Source: Lumbricus terrestris (lineage: Eukaryota > Annelida > Clitellata > Crassiclitellata > Lumbricidae). Taken from it: DNA of 64,000 nt. Position 1 is the first letter of the stretch. More notes on this DNA, generated by a model. The model worked only from the letters and a program-made list of their open reading frames with translations, was not told the origin of the DNA and did no database searches. Location of the stretch: positions 35,029,613 through 35,093,612 of the forward strand of contig OX457047.1 in NCBI GenBank assembly GCA_949752735.1. Direction: 5' to 3'. The DNA itself is not shown here.

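Overview
This window is eukaryotic, almost certainly from an invertebrate animal. It carries the 5' part of one giant intron-rich gene on the + strand, set in intron and flanking sequence full of short DNA transposons, tRNA-derived SINEs and minisatellites. Proteins are split into many exons with GT..AG borders. No bacterial operon, ribosome binding site or CRISPR logic applies. The repeat types (8-bp-TSD hAT MITEs, a Helitron, tRNA SINEs, frequent 'aggccta' words) would suit a marine deuterostome such as an echinoderm or hemichordate, but this is a guess and the sequence does not prove it.

The gene is a nesprin (SYNE1/SYNE2 family; fly Msp300 and worm ANC-1 are relatives). I assembled 44 complete coding exons plus the first 9 bases of a 45th, from the ATG at 9837 to the window end. 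Reading frame and splice phase close at every junction, giving 3,325 codons through exon 44 (3,328 with the exon-45 fragment). Residues about 62-171 form a first calponin-homology (CH) domain and about 200-316 a second, together the actin-binding domain. From about residue 317 the protein is a run of about 28 spectrin-like helical repeats. The KASH membrane anchor expected at the C terminus lies beyond the window. One coding exon (21573-21656, the middle of CH1) has no ATG and is invisible to simple ORF scans.

Layout. 1-9836: upstream DNA with a decayed hAT transposon (225-1861), a TIR element, two SINEs and a hAT MITE. 9837-13910: exons 1-2, with intron 1 holding two near-identical 162-bp hAT MITEs, a complete non-autonomous Helitron, and an unexplained open frame ending in a membrane segment (13040-13438). 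13911-21031: a 7.1-kb intron with a 3.8-kb foldback element whose arms mirror GGCGG-rich repeats, followed by a GC-rich island. 21032-26288: rest of CH1, linker and CH2. 26893-64000: spectrin repeats, in exons that are whole or half repeats, mostly phase 0, with SINEs, MITEs and LINE 3' tails in the introns.

The most striking pattern is that several tandem repeats are anchored exactly on splice junctions of this gene: the exon 1 donor is copied five times, the exon 9 donor three times, the exon 13 acceptor ten times in a form that joins an acceptor directly to a donor, and the exon 19 acceptor twice. In the cases I could follow, only one copy keeps the reading frame. All identifications are by eye; no alignment or search was run.
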